This document shows, piece after piece, positions 43,610 through 51,658 of a stretch of 62,632 bases of DNA; within the stretch, counting starts at the first letter, position 1, and each line of letters starts with the position of its first letter. The notes under the pieces were generated by a model that saw nothing but the letters and a program-made list of their open reading frames with translations, ran no database searches and was not told where the DNA came from. The DNA lies in NCBI RefSeq assembly GCF_018613155.1, contig NZ_JAGGQU010000052.1, positions 1 through 62,632 of the forward strand, read 5' to 3'. A program made the position numbers and the translations under genes. Source of the stretch: Bacillus sp. ISL-55. GTDB lineage: Bacteria; Bacillota; Bacilli; Bacillales; Cytobacillaceae.

Positions 43610-44696
43610 TGCATTACAGGAAGCTTTTGATAAATCGACCTATCCATTGCCAGGCCATGGCAGACGGAACGTTCAAGTCCTGAAGGATGCTTTTGAAAAT
43701 ATCGACGGACAACTAGATAGTGATATTTACGGAACTGGAAAGGTAATCGATGCCTTTCAGGATAAAATCGCAGCTTTCCTGGGCAAGGAGAAGGCAGTTT
43801 TCTTTCCGAGCGGAACGATGGCCCAGCAAATCGCAATGCGTATTTGGTGTGATGAAAAAGAATTGCAAACAGTAGCATACCATCCGTTAAGTCACCTGGA
43901 AATCCATGAGGAAGATGGACTAAAGGAATTACATAATATTAAAACAATCTTGATTGCAGACGAAACACGTGTTATTGAGCTTGATGACGTTGTATCAATG
44001 GATGAGGATGTTGCTTGCCTTTTGCTGGAATTGCCGCAAAGGGAAATAGGCGGGCAACTGCCTAGCTACGAAACTCTCGTGGAAATTTCAAAACATTGCC
44101 GAAAGAATGGCATTAAGCTGCATCTAGATGGAGCCAGACTACTTGAGGTGCTGCCCTTTTATGAGAAGGCAGCTTCTGAAGTGTGCGAGCTTTTTGACAG
44201 TGTCTATCTTTCTTTTTACAAAGGAATCGGAGGGATTGCCGGTGCAATCCTTGCGGGGGAAGCTGGGTTCATTTCTGAATCAAAGGTTTGGAAAAGGAGG
44301 TACGGCGGCGATTTGATCAGCCTCTACCCGTATATCATTTCGGCAGACCACTATTTCGATCAGAAATCACACAAAATGCCGGAGTATTATGAAAATGCCA
44401 AGGAGCTTGCGGGTTTTTATAATTCTTGTCATAACGTTACCACACTGCCGCAAATTCCAGTTTCGAACATGTTTCATGTCCATTTCCCTCATTCTAAAGA
44501 GAAAATAGAAACAATTTTGGTAGAAGTGATTCGCGAAACAGGAGTGGGAATCATTAATCACCTGAAGGCAACTGGAGAATCTTCATGTTATTTTGAAGTG
44601 AGCATTGGGGACCGCTATCAGGAAATCCCAAAAACAGCTGTTAAAAATGCATTTCTGCAGCTGGATAGATTGATGAAGAAGAAATTTTCTTATTGA
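43602..44696 (+). CDS. Threonine-aldolase-family PLP enzyme
   Basis: 364 residues, fold type I beta-eliminating lyase family. FFPSGTMAQQIAMRIW, HLDGARLLEV (PLP-contact Asp) and SFYKGIGGIAG (Schiff-base Lys, about residue 207) are the key motifs. Members split threonine or related beta-hydroxy amino acids to glycine plus aldehyde. The length is slightly longer than bacterial LtaE. It is translationally coupled to the GNAT gene. The exact substrate is open. Confidence 0.87.
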   Translation: MISALQEAFDKSTYPLPGHGRRNVQVLKDAFENIDGQLDSDIYGTGKVIDAFQDKIAAFLGKEKAVFFPSGTMAQQIAMRIWCDEKELQTVAYHPLSHLEIHEEDGLKELHNIKTILIADETRVIELDDVVSMDEDVACLLLELPQREIGGQLPSYETLVEISKHCRKNGIKLHLDGARLLEVLPFYEKAASEVCELFDSVYLSFYKGIGGIAGAILAGEAGFISESKVWKRRYGGDLISLYPYIISADHYFDQKSHKMPEYYENAKELAGFYNSCHNVTTLPQIPVSNMFHVHFPHSKEKIETILVEVIRETGVGIINHLKATGESSCYFEVSIGDRYQEIPKTAVKNAFLQLDRLMKKKFSY

Positions 44697-44868
44697 TTGT
44701 ATTTAATTTTGCAAATAATTAGCACCTTATTGACGAAATTAAGAACATCATTATGAACATTTTGTTACAACTGCGCTAGCTTTATATTAATTAATACCAT
44801 TTCTCCCTATAATATAGTGTATACACCTGAACTTGATGAGGGTTTAGGGATTTTGGAGGTATGGTCGT

Positions 44869-45138
44869 ATGAAATGGCTATGGGTTTTATTGCTGTCGAT
44901 CATAAGTGGTTTGTTCCTTATTAAAGGGATTGAGCTTTGGTCGGTCATTGACCATGTGGATCGGGATGGCATCGGTATAACATTTCTTGGCTTTAGCATA
45001 AACGATAGAGTTTTAAATGAAAGTATATCAGGTTATGCACTTGGATTTACCATTGCATCTATCATTCCATTCCTTGTAGCAGCGAATATTGCACTTAGGG
45101 TTAAAATGAAAAAGAATCTAAATGCTGAAAAAATATAG
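44869..45138 (+). CDS. Small two-helix membrane protein
   Basis: 89 residues with transmembrane helices at about 3-22 and 52-76 and a short, partly acidic loop between. Not recognised. TTTTGGAGGTATGGTCGT gives a clear start. It is followed by an imperfect terminator hairpin (45137-45175). No genetic partner. Confidence 0.75.
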   Translation: MKWLWVLLLSIISGLFLIKGIELWSVIDHVDRDGIGITFLGFSINDRVLNESISGYALGFTIASIIPFLVAANIALRVKMKKNLNAEKI

Positions 45139-45175
45139 ATAAGTCAGGCTCAAAGAAGCTTGGCTTATTTTTTTA
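45137..45175 (+). terminator. Imperfect terminator
   Basis: ATAAGTCAGGCT/AGCTTGGCTTAT with GU pairs, followed by T7. Confidence 0.65.
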
Positions 45176-45220
45176 TCGTTAGGGATTTAGATGTAGATTA
45201 ACACATGGAGTATTCTTATT

Positions 45221-45270
45221 CTAGCTCCAGCGCTTGTAGGGGCTGAACAAGGCGCTTGCGCTTTTTGTTC
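45221..45270. repeat. Short copy of the structured repeat
   Basis: CTAGCTCCAGCGC is joined directly to TTGTAGGGGCTGAAC and GGCGCTTGCGCTTTTTGTTC. This equals the two ends (48-60 and 303-343) of the long element at 48-347 without its middle. It lies 69 bases before the SRAP gene. GGCGCTTGCGC can fold as a small hairpin. Confidence 0.8.
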
Positions 45271-45338
45271 TGACAGAAGATGTTACATCGTGAAAAGGAC
45301 GGGAACTATAATAAAAAACACCATTTGGAGGAGAGAAC

Positions 45339-46007
45339 ATGTGTGGAAGGTTTTCGCTATTTGAGGACATAGGTACGTTAAAGGAGCAATTTGGGTTCGA
45401 ATATCCGGATGATCTTGATGCAAGGTACAATATAGCTCCCGGACAGGACATCTTGACGGTGTTTGATAATGGGGAAGGCAGGATAGGGACTAGAATGAGG
45501 TGGGGATTGATTCCTTTCTGGGCGGATGACGAAAAAATCGGTTACAGAATGATCAATGCACGCGCTGAGACAGTTGATGAAAAAGCGAGTTTCAAGCATG
45601 CCCTTAAACAAAGGCGCTGCCTGATCCTTGCTGACGGATTTTACGAATGGAAAAAAGACGGCAAACAAAAACAGCCATACCGATTCGGTATGAAAAATAA
45701 AAAGCCTTTTGCGTTAGCCGGGCTTTGGGAGAATTGGAATAAGAATGGTAAGGAGATTACTTCCTGTACGATTATCACGACTAGTCCAAATGAAGTTACC
45801 GAGAAAGTTCATGACAGGATGCCTGTGATTCTTCCGGAAGACAAGCTTGATATTTGGCTCGACAGTTCTATTGCTCAACCTCAAAAACTTAAACAGCTTT
45901 TGCTCCCATTCGATGCCGACGCGATGGAAGCCTACCGAGTTTCGACCGAAATTAATTCTGCCAAAAATGAAGGAAGGGAGCTGATTGCTCCAATTAACAG
46001 TTTATAG
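45339..46007 (+). CDS. SOS-response-associated peptidase (SRAP/HMCES-like)
   Basis: 222 residues. Cys2, exposed after removal of Met in MCGRFSLF, is the catalytic residue that cross-links to abasic sites in single-stranded DNA. The other conserved elements, PGQD, RWGLIPFWA, NARAET, CLILADGFYEWKK and VHDRMPVIL (active His), are all present. It starts after TTTGGAGGAGAGAAC. I see no SOS box near it. Role: shielding abasic sites; well established for the family. Confidence 0.95.
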   Translation: MCGRFSLFEDIGTLKEQFGFEYPDDLDARYNIAPGQDILTVFDNGEGRIGTRMRWGLIPFWADDEKIGYRMINARAETVDEKASFKHALKQRRCLILADGFYEWKKDGKQKQPYRFGMKNKKPFALAGLWENWNKNGKEITSCTIITTSPNEVTEKVHDRMPVILPEDKLDIWLDSSIAQPQKLKQLLLPFDADAMEAYRVSTEINSAKNEGRELIAPINSL

Positions 46008-46113
46008 GTAAAAAATACCTTTTACTCCGGGATGTTTAATACAAGTCTTGATTGTGGTAAAGAAAGACACAGCCAAACACCAAGATGAAAACATCCTGGA
46101 AAGAGGGGTTAGC

Positions 46114-46317
46114 ATGAATGGTTTTACTAAAACAGGATTTTATGAACTGATTTACAAAAATGAACGTTTTTCTTTTTTACAATATATTCGTAAAGATGTA
46201 ATCTGTGATGTTTGTTATATAACTTTGAAAAATGTGATTACGGGCGAAACAATGACATTTGATCAATCGGAAGTGCGTGGTTTGAAAATAGCGGGCGAGG
46301 AAGCGAATGCCAGCTAA
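46114..46317 (+). CDS. Small hypothetical protein
   Basis: 67 residues from ATG 46114, which has AAGAGGGG at a good distance; an upstream extension to 46048 lacks a site. The peptide is soluble with two cysteines (CDVCY near 29) and beta-like pattern (FYELIYKNERFSFLQYI). Not recognised. A separate small gene follows 68 bases later. Confidence 0.6.
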   Translation: MNGFTKTGFYELIYKNERFSFLQYIRKDVICDVCYITLKNVITGETMTFDQSEVRGLKIAGEEANAS

Positions 46318-46385
46318 CTGTTGCCTAATGGATCATCTTTTCTTTATACTATAGTATAAGAATTTATTTAAAGGAAGTGCAGAAG

Positions 46386-46592
46386 ATGATCCATACGAAC
46401 TGGCACGAACGCGAAACGATTAAAACTCTTAAGTGCGTTCACACAGATGCAAAAAAATACATTGTAAATAACAAGCTGACAACTGGAAAGGTATATGAAG
46501 TGAAAAACGAAACCGAGGAATTTTATTTCATTGTTGATAATTCCGGCAAGGTTGGCGGCTATTACAAAGAATATTTTGAAGAGGTAGAATAA
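46386..46592 (+). CDS. Small conserved protein (DUF6501-like)
   Basis: 68 residues; MIHTNWHERETIKTLKCVHTDAKKY..., a basic/acidic mixed beta-rich peptide resembling a Bacillus family I recall as DUF6501; not checked. I use ATG 46386 (AAAGGAAG eight bases before) rather than GTG 46377. A terminator follows. Confidence 0.72.
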   Translation: MIHTNWHERETIKTLKCVHTDAKKYIVNNKLTTGKVYEVKNETEEFYFIVDNSGKVGGYYKEYFEEVE

Positions 46593-46598
46593 GTGCGC

Positions 46599-46630
46599 AG
46601 GCTGTCCGGGAGACCGGGCAGCCTTTCCTT
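46599..46630 (+). terminator. Terminator
   Basis: AGGCTGTCCGG/CCGGGCAGCCT followed by a T-rich run. Confidence 0.8.
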
Positions 46631-46697
46631 TGGGAATTCTTTTTTACATTAAGCCGCTATCTCCCTTACGTACATGTTCATATATACATATTAATAA

Positions 46698-46832
46698 ACG
46701 TTCGGGATTCTTTTCGAGGCGGCTTCTGAAGAAAGACTAGTTTTACTATTGTTTGAGAAAACGAAAGAAGAACATTTACTAATGGAGGAATTCCCAGATG
46801 ATCTTCTCCAGTGGTATGATAAAGGAATATAA
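46698..46832 (+). pseudogene. Possible gene remnant (C-terminal fragment)
   Basis: A 44-codon stop-free stretch with protein-like composition, ending in EEFPDDLLQWYDKGI and then TAA. The only ATG (46782) would give 16 residues, and no binding site precedes the longer form. Could be the last part of a lost gene, or chance. It runs directly before the acetyltransferase gene. Confidence 0.25.
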
Positions 46833-46853
46833 AACCAATTGGGAGTTGGGAAG

Positions 46854-47438
46854 ATGGATAAAAAGGTCACTCTAGATGGTGAAACTGTAAAGCTTTTGCC
46901 AATGGAAATTAGTCAGCTTGATGGTTTGTGGGAAGCCGGGCAAAATCAGGCTATATGGGAATTTACATCTTCGAAGGTCAAAAGCAAAGAAGACATGAAA
47001 AAGGTTATTGAAGCTGCAATGGTTGAGAGAGAGAAAGGAACACAGATACCATTTGTTGTCCTTGATAATAAATCGGTTAAAATAGTTGGCAGCTCAAGAT
47101 ATCTTGATATTTCAGAAGGGCATAAATCACTTGAGATAGGATGGACATGGTACAGTCCAGAATACTGGAGAACAAGTGTGAATACAGAAACAAAATTGCT
47201 CATGCTCCAATATGCTTTTGAAAAAATGAAAGTAAACAGAGTGCAATTTTGTACTGATTTCAGGAATTTACGCTCCCAGAATGCTATTTCCCGTCTCGGT
47301 GCCCAAAGAGAAGGGGTATTGCGCAAACATCGAATTATCGCTGACGGTTATGTCAGGGACACCGTTGTCTTTAGCATTCTAAAAGAAGAGTGGCCACAGA
47401 TTAAAACAGCATTACAAGATAAATTGAATCGAAAATAG
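46854..47438 (+). CDS. GNAT acetyltransferase, RimJ/RimL type
   Basis: 194 residues. It follows the RimJ/L pattern: VKLLPMEISQLDGLWEAGQ at the N-terminus, IGWTWYSPEYWRTSVNTETKLLML as the acetyl-CoA loop, and RVQFCTDFRNLRSQNAISRLGAQREGVLRKH. ATG 46854 is preceded by GGGAGTTGGGAAG. The crcB pair follows within 25 bases and may share the transcript. The target (peptide N-terminus or small amine) is unknown. Confidence 0.88.
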   Translation: MDKKVTLDGETVKLLPMEISQLDGLWEAGQNQAIWEFTSSKVKSKEDMKKVIEAAMVEREKGTQIPFVVLDNKSVKIVGSSRYLDISEGHKSLEIGWTWYSPEYWRTSVNTETKLLMLQYAFEKMKVNRVQFCTDFRNLRSQNAISRLGAQREGVLRKHRIIADGYVRDTVVFSILKEEWPQIKTALQDKLNRK

Positions 47439-47462
47439 CATGGCAAAAGGAAGGTTATTTCA

Positions 47463-47852
47463 TTGGTATATCTAGGAGTAGGGCTTGGGGGAATGTTAGG
47501 AAGCCTCTTGCGGTACTTGGTCAGCCTTAGCACAAGCGAATTATTTAATAATGGATTTCCCATGGGTACATTAATTGCCAATTACACAGGCTCTTTGTTC
47601 TTGGGGTGGTTCACAGCCCGTATCATAGCAAGAAGAAAACTGAATCCTGTACTGTCGGCAACAATTGGTACGGGTCTAACAGGATCATTTACAACATTCT
47701 CAACCTTCAGCCTTGAAACGCTGGTAATGATAGAAAACGGCAGTATAGGGTTGGCAATATTCTATGTGGTGATCAGTGCTATCGGCGGACTGGCCCTTGC
47801 CGCGGCAGGTTATAAGCTTGGTGCTGGACTTGGCAGGGAGGCGGGAAAATGA
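47463..47852 (+). CDS. crcB: Fluoride channel CrcB/Fluc, subunit 1
   Basis: 129 residues, four transmembrane helices. The signature GxxGSLLRY, then ANYTGSLFLGW and the TGLTGSFTTFSTFS motif that lines the fluoride pore. The start is TTG 47463, behind AAAGGAAGG. It overlaps the second crcB by four bases. Paired genes usually encode oppositely oriented halves of a heterodimer. No fluoride riboswitch was seen upstream. Confidence 0.93.
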   Translation: MVYLGVGLGGMLGSLLRYLVSLSTSELFNNGFPMGTLIANYTGSLFLGWFTARIIARRKLNPVLSATIGTGLTGSFTTFSTFSLETLVMIENGSIGLAIFYVVISAIGGLALAAAGYKLGAGLGREAGK

Positions 47853-48199
47853 GTGGGTTTTTTCTGGTTGCTTTAGGTGGAATGGCTGGAGCCTTATCAA
47901 GGTTCGGTGTCCAAAAGGTAATGCCCCAATCGGTGCTGCCTGTCGCTACACTTACGGTGAACCTCCTTGGGTCTTTTCTGCTTGGGTGGATTGTTGGTCA
48001 AGGAATCCAGGGTAATTTATATCTTTTTGCAGCCACAGGATTCATGGGGGCATTTACCACTTTTTCGACACTGAATGTTGACTTAGTCAAGCTAGTCAAC
48101 AGCAAAGAAAACAAAGCTGTGGTGTTGTATGTAGTCAGTACTTATATCGGTGGTCTATTGAGTGCAGCTGCAGGACTTGTTATTGGGAGATTATTATAA
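47849..48199 (+). CDS. crcB: Fluoride channel CrcB/Fluc, subunit 2
   Basis: 116 residues, four transmembrane helices. It has GGMAGALSRFGVQ, TVNLLGSFLLGW and TGFMGAFTTFSTLN, the counterpart motifs to subunit 1. Translation is coupled through ATGA. Exports fluoride passively. A long stem-loop terminator follows. Confidence 0.93.
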   Translation: MSGFFLVALGGMAGALSRFGVQKVMPQSVLPVATLTVNLLGSFLLGWIVGQGIQGNLYLFAATGFMGAFTTFSTLNVDLVKLVNSKENKAVVLYVVSTYIGGLLSAAAGLVIGRLL

Positions 48200-48205
48200 G
48201 AATGG

Positions 48206-48264
48206 AAAACTGCACAGCAGATGTTAGACACATAATCTAACCTCTGCAGGTGCAGTTTTTATTT
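48206..48264. terminator. Terminator after crcB pair
   Basis: AAAACTGCAC pairs with GTGCAGTTTT, enclosing TTAGA/TCTAA, then a T run. Confidence 0.8.
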
Positions 48265-48277
48265 TGCTATGAACAGA

Positions 48278-49999
48278 TTATGATAGATCTCTTTTCTTTT
48301 TCAATAGCTCGGTAAGGTCCTTGTCGAGCTGCTCATATCCAGGCTCACCCTTTGCCATGAAAGACAATCTGCCAATGAGGGCGTTGATTTCATTTTGCAG
48401 AACCATCAATTGTTCTTCTTTTTCCTTACTTTCTGCAATCGGAGAAGCGTTTTGGTTGTTAAATTCCTTCATCCCATACTCTTTCCTGCTAATCTTTCCG
48501 TGTTCAATCAATAGAAGTTTATTGCTGATCTTCTCCTGAAAATAAACATCATGTGAGACTGTTATTATAGATCCCTTGAAATCCAGCAATGTTTTTTCAA
48601 GACTTTCCCTGCTGGCCAAGTCGAGATGGTTCGTAGGTTCGTCTAGAATCAGCAAATCGATTTCTGCCAAAAGCATCATCACTAGCTTTACTCTCGTTCT
48701 TTCACCAAGACTCAGCTGGCTGATTGGAACTGTGAGTTTTTCTTCTGGAAGTCCAATATTGGAAAAAATCGTCCTCGCTCTGCCAATCGATTCTCTATCA
48801 GTTAGTCCAGTAAACTCCAGGGCCGTTTTAAAGGGAGGGAGATCTGAAACATCCTGGCTGAGATAACCAACCCTTATCGTTTCGCTGACCCAAACTTCCC
48901 CTGATGTAGCTGGTTCTTGCCCAAGCAGTATTTTAATGAAGGTTGTTTTTCCGCTGCCATTTTTACCTAATAGAGCCATTCTTTCTCCGTGATTCATATA
49001 AAAATGGCTCTCTTCAAACAAACAGCGGCTGCCGAAGGATTTGGAAAGCTCGCGGGCTTCTAAAATGCGTTTTCCTCTCTTTCGGCTATCCTGAAATTCG
49101 AAGCGCACCTTGGCTTCCTCCTGGGGTGCTTTAATCTCATTTTTTTCAAGCTCCTGATTCAGCCGTTTCATCTTTGACTTTATTTGATTATCCATCTTCT
49201 TTGCTTTCACACGATGGTATTCCTTGTATCCTATTTGTCTTCTTTCAGAGGCCGAACCTTGTTTCGTCGAATCCCGGTGAGCTTTTTCAGACCAGTTTTT
49301 AAGATTAGCCATTTGCTGTTCAATTTGTTGTTTATGTTTTTGTTGTATTTCATATTGATGCAGCTGAATTTCATATAATCTTTCTTTTTCCTGACGGTAT
49401 GAAGAGTAGTTGCCTTTGAATGATTTTGTTGCTCCATCCTCGATTTCGATAATCTCTGCCACGGTCCGGTCGAGGAAATATCGGTCATGGGAAATAATGA
49501 TTACGGCGCCCTTAAAAGTTTTCAACTCGTCAATCAGCCACTCTACTCCTTGCAAGTCAAGATGGTTTGTTGGCTCATCTAATATGAGAAGTTCTGGCCT
49601 GCTTGCCCATACACTTGCAAGAGAAATTTTCAATTTTTCCCCGCCGCTTAACTTACTCCAATCAGGATCAGCCAAATCAATATCCTTGTTAAGACCTAAC
49701 TGACTTGAAAGCTGAAAGAGTCCGTTTTCAGCAAGAAAACAGGTGTCCTCAAAGTCATGGATAGAATATTCAGTGGATTGTTTAAGGTAGCCAATGTTCA
49801 CGCTGCTGTTAAAAGTGTCGATTATTCCTTTATCAGGGATGATGCTCCCGTATATAATATTCGCCAATGTAGTCTTGCCGGCGCAATTATTGCCGACCAG
49901 TCCAATACGGCTTTTTTGTTTTATCTCAATATCAGCATTTTGCAATATTTGTTTTTCATTAAAGCTCTTCTGAATACCTCTTATTTTCATGATTGTCAT
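48278..49999 (-). CDS. ABC-F ribosome-protection ATPase, VmlR-like
   Basis: 573 residues with two ABC domains and no membrane segment. Walker A GNNCAGKTT (about 37-45) and GKNGSGKTT (about 346-354), signatures LSGGEKLK and LSLGERTR, two copies of LDEPTNHLD. The linker holds EKAHRDSTK and GYKEYHRVKAKKMDNQIKSK, as in VmlR/Vga proteins that displace lincosamide, streptogramin A and pleuromutilin drugs from the ribosome. AAAGGTGG precedes the ATG. The long leader with terminator supports drug-induced expression. Resistance spectrum is inferred. Confidence 0.9.
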   Translation of the reverse strand: MTIMKIRGIQKSFNEKQILQNADIEIKQKSRIGLVGNNCAGKTTLANIIYGSIIPDKGIIDTFNSSVNIGYLKQSTEYSIHDFEDTCFLAENGLFQLSSQLGLNKDIDLADPDWSKLSGGEKLKISLASVWASRPELLILDEPTNHLDLQGVEWLIDELKTFKGAVIIISHDRYFLDRTVAEIIEIEDGATKSFKGNYSSYRQEKERLYEIQLHQYEIQQKHKQQIEQQMANLKNWSEKAHRDSTKQGSASERRQIGYKEYHRVKAKKMDNQIKSKMKRLNQELEKNEIKAPQEEAKVRFEFQDSRKRGKRILEARELSKSFGSRCLFEESHFYMNHGERMALLGKNGSGKTTFIKILLGQEPATSGEVWVSETIRVGYLSQDVSDLPPFKTALEFTGLTDRESIGRARTIFSNIGLPEEKLTVPISQLSLGERTRVKLVMMLLAEIDLLILDEPTNHLDLASRESLEKTLLDFKGSIITVSHDVYFQEKISNKLLLIEHGKISRKEYGMKEFNNQNASPIAESKEKEEQLMVLQNEINALIGRLSFMAKGEPGYEQLDKDLTELLKKKRDLS

Positions 50000-50058
50000 A
50001 AAAAAATTCCACCTTTCGTTTTGTGACTATTGAATGAAGGTGAGTATTTTATCCATTT

Positions 50059-50092
50059 AAAAAAACCTCCCAGGTGTCACCCGGAAGGTTCT
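50059..50092 (-). terminator. Attenuator terminator in ABC-F leader
   Basis: On the minus strand AACCTTCCGGGT/ACCTGGGAGGTT is followed by T7, 60 bases before the ABC-F start. Confidence 0.85.
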
Positions 50093-50180
50093 GCAATACA
50101 TTCACAATAGATTTAAACGCCACAAAACAAGCATAGTTGCGCCAAAAGGCAACATGCTTTGATCAGGTTAAAAATCGACT

Positions 50181-50290
50181 GGGAATGGCAAAAAGAGCAG
50201 ACTAATCCTATTTTCGGGCAACACGTTTTTCATATTAGAAAAATCGGGCAGAAAATAAGATTAGTATTTCATCGGCTCTTTACCATTCCC
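50181..50290 (-). promoter_or_regulatory. Long-range stem in ABC-F leader
   Basis: GGGAATGGTAAAGAGC (minus strand, 50290-50275) can pair with GCTCTTTTTGCCATTCCC (50198-50181), and inside it ACTAATC with GATTAGT. The stem encloses the MKY reading frame and sits upstream of the terminator, as expected for ribosome-controlled attenuation. Confidence 0.65.
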
Positions 50291-50302
50291 TTCAGATATC
50301 AT
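50261..50302 (-). CDS. Candidate leader peptide of ABC-F gene
   Basis: A 13-codon frame (MISEGNGKEPMKY) begins at 50302, a few bases from the predicted transcription start. Within it ATG 50272 gives the tripeptide MKY with AAAGAG upstream. An alternative frame, MVKSR, overlaps by ATGA. Which one is translated is not decidable from sequence. Confidence 0.4.
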   Translation of the reverse strand: MISEGNGKEPMKY

Positions 50303-50310
50303 TAATTTAA

Positions 50311-50340
50311 AGTATAACTGGATGGAAAGTAGGGTGTCAA
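50311..50340 (-). promoter_or_regulatory. Promoter of ABC-F leader
   Basis: TTGACA (50335-50340) and TATACT (50311-50316) on the minus strand, 18-bp spacer. The transcript would start near 50304, giving a leader of about 300 bases. Confidence 0.75.
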
Positions 50341-50353
50341 CCATATAATTCCA

Positions 50354-50390
50354 TTAAAAAAGCCTGGGGTGCAGCAATTTCCCAGGCATT
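50354..50390 (-). terminator. Terminator of yidC2
   Basis: GCCTGGG/CCCAGGC on the minus strand, followed by T6. Confidence 0.85.
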
Positions 50391-50396
50391 AATGTA

Positions 50397-51167
50397 TTAA
50401 ACTTGGTTCTCAACCCTAATTGGACTTTCTTTTTGGGCATAGACCTTTCTAGCCAGTAAGGTTTGTACAATCAAGAACATCCCGCCAACTGTCCAGTAAA
50501 GGGGCAGGGCAGACGGGGCGTTTAATGAAAACATCACAATCATAACTGGTGACAGCAACCCCATGAACTTCATCTGCTTTTTCTGTTCCTCCGTTACATT
50601 GGACATCGAGACCTTAAACTGAAGGTAGTAAATCAGCCCGGCAGCTGCCGTGATCCAAATATCAGAATGTCCCAGGTTGAACCAGAGGAAGGAGTGACTG
50701 GCAATTTCGGCAGAACCTCTAATCGCATAATAAAGGCCCATCAAGATTGGCATCTGGACCAGCATCGGCAGACAGCCAACAGAAAGGGGATTTACTCCAT
50801 GCTTCTGATAGAGTCCCATCATTTCCTGCTGTAATTTTCTTTGCTCGGCCGCATCCTTAGTGGCTTTAATCTTTTTCTGGATCTCATCCATTTCAGGCTT
50901 GAGGACTTCCATCTTTTCTTTCATGTTCTGCTGGTTTTTGTACTGTTTTAACATTAAGGGCATTAACACCAGCCTGATGAGCACTGTAATCAAAATAATC
51001 GCCAGACCGTAGCTTTCGCCTGTGATGCCGGCGAATAGCTTGATGAGCCAGGTGAAGGGATTGATGAATGTTGATTGGAAGAACGATCCCTCGCTTGTCA
51101 ACGCCTGGCAGCCAGTTAATAGTGCTGGTATAAGTAGAACAATAATCATGGTGAAAAGCTTTTTCAT
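50397..51167 (-). CDS. yidC2: Membrane insertase YidC2 (YqjG-type)
   Basis: 256 residues. It has a lipoprotein signal (LLTGC with Cys20), then the Oxa1/YidC/Alb3 core of five transmembrane helices. The positively charged hydrophilic groove is supplied by Arg in LITVLIRLVLMPLMLKQY; a coiled-coil-like cytoplasmic loop at 80-120 and GCLPMLVQMPILMGLYYAI follow. Inserts proteins into the membrane, alone or with Sec. It has an AGGAGGAG site, which is masked by pairing with the leader gene directly upstream (21-base gap); this arrangement marks it as the regulated YidC2 rather than SpoIIIJ. Confidence 0.92.
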   Translation of the reverse strand: MKKLFTMIIVLLIPALLTGCQALTSEGSFFQSTFINPFTWLIKLFAGITGESYGLAIILITVLIRLVLMPLMLKQYKNQQNMKEKMEVLKPEMDEIQKKIKATKDAAEQRKLQQEMMGLYQKHGVNPLSVGCLPMLVQMPILMGLYYAIRGSAEIASHSFLWFNLGHSDIWITAAAGLIYYLQFKVSMSNVTEEQKKQMKFMGLLSPVMIVMFSLNAPSALPLYWTVGGMFLIVQTLLARKVYAQKESPIRVENQV

Positions 51168-51215
51168 TTTTCTCCTCCTAATTTATATCTAGTTAGCAAC
51201 TAAAGGAGAAAAATG
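51165..51215 (-). promoter_or_regulatory. Hairpin masking the yidC2 start
   Basis: In the RNA CATTTTTCTCC (51215-51205, inside the leader gene's 3' end) pairs perfectly over 11 bp with GGAGAAAAATG (51175-51165), which holds part of the ribosome binding site and the AUG of yidC2. Confidence 0.8.
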
Positions 51216-51476
51216 ACTGTCCTCATCACCCGGATCGATTTTAATTTTTATTCGCTTAAGAAATTGAAGGTGAAACTTCAAACCAAGTTCAGCTTTATTG
51301 TTAAAAGCTGTTTGAGAAGTGGATGGCTTTAACTTGATCCGCAATAAACACGATTGGATATTAGAGGCGTCACGGTATAACCAGAAGACGGACATCGACA
51401 TGCTGATGAGCAAAGTCAAATAAGCGCTGTAAACGGCGGTTGCATCAACGGACTGAGCGTATATTTCCAATAGCAT
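51189..51476 (-). CDS. MifM-like ribosome-stalling leader peptide
   Basis: 95 residues from ATG 51476 (GAGGTGATGAC site), the same length as B. subtilis MifM. One transmembrane helix (about 13-35) is followed by a basic tail (KFHLQFLKRIKIKI, about 67-80) and an acidic patch D84-E85-D86 that ends nine residues before the stop; MifM's arrest region likewise combines basic/hydrophobic residues with an acidic patch near its end. Sequence identity is low, but position, length, topology and the downstream hairpin agree. A ribosome halted at the acidic patch would sit on the left arm of the hairpin and free yidC2. That mechanism is inferred by analogy. Confidence 0.72.
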   Translation of the reverse strand: MLLEIYAQSVDATAVYSAYLTLLISMSMSVFWLYRDASNIQSCLLRIKLKPSTSQTAFNNKAELGLKFHLQFLKRIKIKIDPGDEDSHFSPLVAN

Positions 51477-51658
51477 GTCATCACCTCTTTTCAATTATTG
51501 CTTAATTATATTAGAAAAATCGACTCAGAGCAATCCATATAATATATACGGAAATAAGCTTAGAAGGTTTCATTTCCTAAATAGTGGGGGTTTCAAAAGT
51601 TAGAATAGTGGCTATGTATATAAAACAAACTTCCCAATCCGAAAAGGAGTGGCAAATA

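Noticed and set aside
47400-47470. Fluoride riboswitch upstream of crcB
   Set aside because: Only about 25 bases separate the acetyltransferase gene from crcB, too short, and no characteristic motif is present.
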